A stretch of 64,000 nucleotides of DNA from Oribacterium sp. NK2B42 (GTDB lineage: Bacteria; Bacillota; Clostridia; Lachnospirales; Lachnospiraceae), in assembly GCF_000424445.1 (NCBI RefSeq), contig NZ_KE384187.1, positions 257,815 through 321,814 on the forward strand, read 5' to 3'. Positions 60,865 through 64,000 of this stretch are shown one piece after another. The notes under the pieces are model-generated. The model searched no databases. It saw only the letters and a program-made list of their open reading frames with translations, and was not told the origin of the DNA. Position 1 is the first letter of the stretch. Every line of letters starts with the position of its first letter. The position numbers and the translations under genes are program-made.

Positions 60865-61839
60865 TCAGTTGAATTCCGGAAACAAAGCCTGCATGTCTTC
60901 CGGTAATGCCGCGGTGAAGCTCATGGGCTCGCCACTTATCGGGTGCTTGAAACTCAGCTTCCGGGAGTGGAGAGCCTGTCTTTTTATGTAGCGGTAATCC
61001 GGGTTATAGAGGAAATCTCCTATCAAGGGATGCCCGATGTGCTTCATATGAACTCTTATCTGGTGTGTTCGCCCTGTTTCGAGCTTCAGGGCAATGAGGC
61101 TCAGATCCTTTTCGCTGTCGTAGAGGAGAGGCTTCACGTGAGTTGTGGCGGGGTCTCCGGTGGCGAAATCTACGACACGTTCGATAACTGAGGCTTCCTT
61201 CCTTGCGATGGGAGCCGATATGGTCATATCATAGCCTTCATGAGCTGAAGGGTAATGCTTAAGGCAGTCCCTTACGTCGCCCTGACAGATGGCGATATAC
61301 TGACGGTGGATGGAACGCTCCCTTACAAAATCCCCGAGTCTTGCCGCAGAAAGCATATTTTTTGCTGAAATGAGGAGTCCGCTGGTGTCCTTGTCAAGCC
61401 GGTTAATGATGCGGTTAACGTAGGTGTCGAGGTTAAGGACATGGTGAGTGTAGAAGCAGAGAGCATTGGCAAGAGTGTCATCGTAGTGCCCCATGGAAGG
61501 ATGGATGGGCATGCCGGCGGATTTGTCGATGACCAGAAGGTCCTCATCCTCATAGACGATGGAAAGAGGAAGCTCTGTTTCTACTACATTCTCTCCGGAT
61601 TCCGTTTCCAATATATTGCAGGTGAGTTCGTCACCTTCATGAAGCATGGCTTTGAGCCAGGCCTTATCATAATTAAGCAAAAGCCCCGGAACATCCGAAG
61701 GAATCAGTTCTGTTCCGGTGTTTCGAAGATGATATATAACTGATCTTGAATATCCCATGGAATGAAGAAAAGCCTCTACGGTCTTGCCGTGGAAGCTTTT
61801 CGGGATTGTATAAGTTAGTACTCTTAGATTTTTTGACAT
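60865..61839 (-). CDS. RluA-family RNA pseudouridine synthase
   Basis: A 324-residue enzyme converting uridine to pseudouridine in ribosomal RNA. An S4-like N-terminal region (about 12-80) precedes the catalytic domain; the active-site motif is NRLDKDTSGLL with Asp149. The later LKTGRTHQIRVHM-type motif (LETGRTHQIRVHMKHIGHPLIGD) is intact. RluD-like length. The ribosome site is weak. It is on the same strand as rfbC, which lies 72 bases upstream, so the two may be co-transcribed. Confidence 0.93.
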   Translation of the reverse strand: MSKNLRVLTYTIPKSFHGKTVEAFLHSMGYSRSVIYHLRNTGTELIPSDVPGLLLNYDKAWLKAMLHEGDELTCNILETESGENVVETELPLSIVYEDEDLLVIDKSAGMPIHPSMGHYDDTLANALCFYTHHVLNLDTYVNRIINRLDKDTSGLLISAKNMLSAARLGDFVRERSIHRQYIAICQGDVRDCLKHYPSAHEGYDMTISAPIARKEASVIERVVDFATGDPATTHVKPLLYDSEKDLSLIALKLETGRTHQIRVHMKHIGHPLIGDFLYNPDYRYIKRQALHSRKLSFKHPISGEPMSFTAALPEDMQALFPEFN

Positions 61840-61911
61840 ATGATTTCTTTGCAGGTTGATGAAGTAAGTAATACTTGGTTACTGCCCAGGCATCAACTCC
61901 TGCAGATCTGC

Positions 61912-62520
61912 TTAGACATTGAACTTAAAGGTGTCCTTGAGACCAAGCCACTTCTGATCCTTGTCTGAAAGGTTCAGGGCTGTTCCGTCGTCCATGGCAT
62001 AGCCTTCGGCAGAAGCATTACCCTTGTACTCACCTGTGAGATGAGGCCACTGAATGTTTATCTCGGGATCGTTCCAGGCAAGGCCGCCCTCGTCTCCGGG
62101 ATGATAGAAATCGGTAACCTTATAGCAGAACTCGGCAACATCGGAAAGAACCAGGAAGCCGTGAGCGAAGCCTTCTGAAATGTAGAACTGCTTCTTGTTT
62201 TCCTCTGTAAGCTCAACTCCGAAATACTGACCGTAGGTTTTGGAACTCTGACGGAGGTCTACTGCAACATCATATACTGAACCCTTGATGACGCGAACAA
62301 GCTTGCCCTGAGGGAACTGCTTCTGGAAGTGAAGTCCGCGAAGAACGCCCTTGGTGGACATGGACTGGTTGTCCTGAACGAAAACCATGTCGAGACCTGC
62401 TTCATGCATGTCGTTCTGATTATATGTTTCTACAAAGTATCCGCGGCTGTCGCCATGAACGGTTGGCTCGATTACATAAAGGCCTTCGATAGGTGCTTTG
62501 GTAACTTTAATCTGTCCCAT
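61912..62520 (-). CDS. rfbC: dTDP-4-dehydrorhamnose 3,5-epimerase
   Basis: A 202-residue cupin enzyme for dTDP-L-rhamnose synthesis. VHGDSRGYFVETYN is the N-terminal motif, the catalytic His lies in LRGLHFQ (His64), and the Tyr acid lies in YISEGFAHGF. AAGGAG lies 5 bases before the ATG. rfbA, rfbB and rfbD are not in the window, so it is an isolated member of the pathway. The rhamnosyltransferase-like gene at 9491 may use its product. Confidence 0.95.
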   Translation of the reverse strand: MGQIKVTKAPIEGLYVIEPTVHGDSRGYFVETYNQNDMHEAGLDMVFVQDNQSMSTKGVLRGLHFQKQFPQGKLVRVIKGSVYDVAVDLRQSSKTYGQYFGVELTEENKKQFYISEGFAHGFLVLSDVAEFCYKVTDFYHPGDEGGLAWNDPEINIQWPHLTGEYKGNASAEGYAMDDGTALNLSDKDQKWLGLKDTFKFNV

Positions 62521-62676
62521 TTCAACTCCTTGATTTTTATGAAATAAGTATAATTATGGTCGTTCCTGAATGCCTGAAGGATAATGTTCAGAACCGGCTT
62601 TTTACACCGGGCATCAGTCAGTTGAGCCCATAAACGCTCATATATTATAAGTCGGTTAATGAAAAAAATCCACCCA
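62521..62676. other. rfbC upstream region
   Basis: AT-rich leader of rfbC with no gene. An imperfect ACCGG/CCGG pairing near 62594-62610 was seen. Confidence 0.35.
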
Positions 62677-62752
62677 AGAAAACATCAATCAACGAAGCCT
62701 ATAGAAAACCGTCAATCAATCAAGCCTATAGAAAACATCAATCAGCCAAGCC
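62677..62752. repeat. 26-27 bp tandem repeat, about three copies
   Basis: Units start AGAAAACATCAATCA at 62677, AGAAAACCGTCAATCA at 62703 and AGAAAACATCAATCA at 62730, each followed by AAGCC. The third overlaps the stop codon of the ZIP remnant on the other strand. Confidence 0.85.
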
Positions 62753-62843
62753 CCACATCCAGTGCCATCATAAGTATGAATCCCATAGCAAAAGCGATGG
62801 TTCCTATGTTTGAATGCTCACCTTGATAGTTTATAAAGGGCAT
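62742..62843 (-). pseudogene. C-terminal remnant of a ZIP-family metal transporter
   Basis: On the minus strand a frame ends with NIGTIAFAMGFILMMALD followed by VGLG and a stop. The pattern GxxxGFxxMMxLDxxLG at the extreme C-terminus is typical of ZIP zinc transporters such as ZupT. Only about 25-33 codons remain; a stop at about 62910 blocks any longer frame, and no start signal exists. It is a decayed gene end. Its stop lies in a tandem repeat. Confidence 0.6.
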
Positions 62844-62974
62844 TTCTGTCCACGATATTTCTATGAACCTGTCTGAATCAACAGTGAAAAAGCGAATAGA
62901 TACAGTATAGTTTTAGTTAGGCAAAACAAACATCTTTGGCTAAAAAAATAATGAAAGATATTTTCACTATATCA
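62844..62974. other. gap upstream of the rubrerythrin gene
   Basis: AT-rich stretch with no supported gene. It contains the decayed upstream part of the ZIP frame and no obvious PerR-type box. Confidence 0.35.
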
Positions 62975-63003
62975 TTGACTAATCTATTAAATATGGGTAG
63001 AGT
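62975..63003 (+). promoter_or_regulatory. rubrerythrin promoter
   Basis: TTGACT (62975-62980), 17 bases, TAGAGT (62998-63003). The start is expected near 63010. Confidence 0.6.
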
Positions 63004-63083
63004 GTTATTAATTGAAAACGATTATTACATCAGTTTCCGAGGACACCGGAAACGATGAACTAAAGAAAAGGAGAGTACGAAAA

Positions 63084-63626
63084 ATGAAGACATGGGTTTG
63101 TTCAGTATGCGGATATGTTTACGAGGGTGAGACACCTCCTGAGAAGTGCCCTACATGTGGAGTTCCTGCATCAAAGTTCGTTGAGCAGGCAGGAGAAATG
63201 ACATGGGCAGCAGAGCATGTTATCGGTGTAGCGGCTGATGCTCCGGAAGATATCAAGGCAGACCTTCGCGCTAATTTTGAAGGTGAGTGCACAGAGGTTG
63301 GAATGTATCTTGCTATGTCAAGAGCAGCCTTCCGTGAGGGTTATCCTGAGATCGGTGAGTACTACAGGACAGCAGCATTTGAAGAGGCAGAGCATGCAGC
63401 TAAGTTTGCAGAGCTTCTCGGCGAGTGCGTATCAGCATCTTCAAAGGAGAATCTTACAGTTCGTGTAAAGGCTGAGAATGGCGCTACCATGGGCAAGACA
63501 GATCTTGCCAAGAGAGCAAAGGCTCTTAATCTTGATGCAATCCATGATACAGTGCATGAAATGGCTCGCGACGAGGCAAGACACGGCAAGGCATTTGCAG
63601 GTCTCCTGAAGAGATACTTCGGATAA
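63084..63626 (+). CDS. reverse rubrerythrin
   Basis: A 180-residue non-heme iron peroxidase that reduces hydrogen peroxide in anaerobes. Domain order is reversed from classical rubrerythrin: the rubredoxin-like iron site comes first (Cys6, Cys9, Cys22, Cys25 in [12 protein letters not shown] and [11 protein letters not shown]), followed by the ferritin-like di-iron domain ([52 protein letters not shown]). GGAGAG lies about 10 bases before the ATG at 63084; an earlier frame start at 63012 is at the transcript start. A small membrane-protein gene overlaps its stop. Confidence 0.93.
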   Translation: MKTWVCSVCGYVYEGETPPEKCPTCGVPASKFVEQAGEMTWAAEHVIGVAADAPEDIKADLRANFEGECTEVGMYLAMSRAAFREGYPEIGEYYRTAAFEEAEHAAKFAELLGECVSASSKENLTVRVKAENGATMGKTDLAKRAKALNLDAIHDTVHEMARDEARHGKAFAGLLKRYFG

Positions 63627-63763
63627 TGCATATGGAGAAGGATAAAGATTTTAACAATAAGCTTTTGGCATTTACATTCTTTTATGCTGTCGTTATATAT
63701 GTATTCTGCCTGGGATTTTACTTCTGGGACAAGCATATAAATTACAAAGAAATCAGCGGATAA
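63626..63763 (+). CDS. small membrane protein, 45 residues
   Basis: The frame starts in a TAATG overlap with the rubrerythrin stop and encodes 45 residues: a charged N-terminus ([12 protein letters not shown]), one hydrophobic helix with aromatic residues (AFTFFYAVVIYVFCLGFYF), and a charged end. The second ATG at 63632 is an alternative. No ribosome site is visible, so translation would be coupled to the upstream gene. The family is unknown; the placement suggests a role with oxidative-stress defence or iron, which is inference. Confidence 0.6.
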   Translation: MHMEKDKDFNNKLLAFTFFYAVVIYVFCLGFYFWDKHINYKEISG

Positions 63764-63819
63764 TTGGGGGTCTGTTGATTTCTTAGATACAAATGAAGAT
63801 TGTAAACCTAAGCTGAATG

Positions 63820-63854
63820 AAGAGGGAACGGAGTGATCTGTTTCCTCTTTTTTG
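63820..63854 (+). terminator. terminator of the rubrerythrin operon
   Basis: AAGAGGGAAC (63820-63829) pairs with GTTTCCTCTT (63840-63849), followed by TTTT. Confidence 0.82.
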
Positions 63855-63871
63855 TTGTAGGTCGAGACCAC

Positions 63872-63951
63872 GTGCCGCGCGCTGCTTCAAGTTTTGCCGG
63901 CAGCAAAACGATCAAGCGCGTGGCACACAAAACCACCCGCTATGCGGGTGG
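63872..63951. repeat. two adjacent hairpins
   Basis: An imperfect long stem (GTGCC, GCGCGCT and GTTTTGC pairing with GCAAAAC, AGCGCG and GGCAC, 63872-63926) is followed by CCACCCGC-TAT-GCGGGTGG (63933-63951). No gene is seen. They look like parts of a mobile or dispersed palindromic element running toward the window edge. Confidence 0.6.
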
Positions 63952-64000
63952 GTGTTCAAGTTATACAAAATCACCGTATCCTCACTATAATAGTAGTGCT

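Noticed and set aside
62677..62752. CRISPR-like short direct repeats
   Set aside because: Units adjoin directly without spacers and are only three.

Overview
The window looks like a chromosome segment of a low-to-mid GC, anaerobic, Gram-positive bacterium of the Clostridia, most likely a Lachnospiraceae of the Butyrivibrio type. The grounds are strong AGGAGG ribosome sites, a type III glutamine synthetase, a reverse-order rubrerythrin, class II aldolase, Rex-type operators, a SAM-I riboswitch on metK, ChW and choline-binding-type wall repeats, and a fused LicC/LicA enzyme. The genus is an inference. No tRNA, rRNA, CRISPR array or prophage was seen.

Layout. 0-5 kb: a 63-bp repeat array, a membrane acyltransferase, lrgAB and a secreted L,D-transpeptidase. 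5.2-17.5 kb: a surface-glycan region with a sugar aminotransferase, an ATP-grasp ligase, two GT2 glycosyltransferases, a flippase, DUF2304 and DUF2142 proteins, two acyltransferases, an ABC-2 export permease and PlsC. A type I toxin-antitoxin module with a 27-residue holin-like toxin sits inside this region. 17.6-28.8 kb: pheA, ppk1, a two-component system read into a large surface protein plus an ABC exporter, VanZ and uridine kinase. 28.9-34 kb: thrC, fba and glnN. 34-43 kb: repeat elements including a 282-bp palindrome, LicC/LicA, a choline-binding-type protein, a ParB/BMP fusion, a phosphoesterase, ung, uppP and an amidase. 43.3-49.2 kb: gap, pgk, tpiA and riboswitch-controlled metK. 49.7-54.2 kb: a 900-residue surface repeat protein and a membrane-bound LuxR regulator. 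54.3-64 kb: metA, pepT, a possible structured RNA, an orphan IS605-type right end, a MATE transporter, folate ligase, sirtuin, an RluA enzyme, rfbC, a ZIP-transporter remnant, rubrerythrin and a small membrane protein.

The genes fit together around cell-envelope building: rhamnose-containing glycan, phosphocholine decoration and proteins that may bind it, peptidoglycan cross-linking and hydrolysis, and undecaprenyl recycling. Central glycolysis carries two probable Rex (NADH-sensing) operators. The most distinctive items are the compact convergent type I toxin-antitoxin module at 15.3-15.6 kb, the 282-bp near-perfect palindrome at 34.1-34.4 kb, a possible 500-nt structured RNA at 56.7-57.3 kb, an omega-RNA-like IS605 end without its TnpB gene, and three dispersed families of palindromic or tandem repeats. 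All functional names come from reading the sequence; no database search was run.
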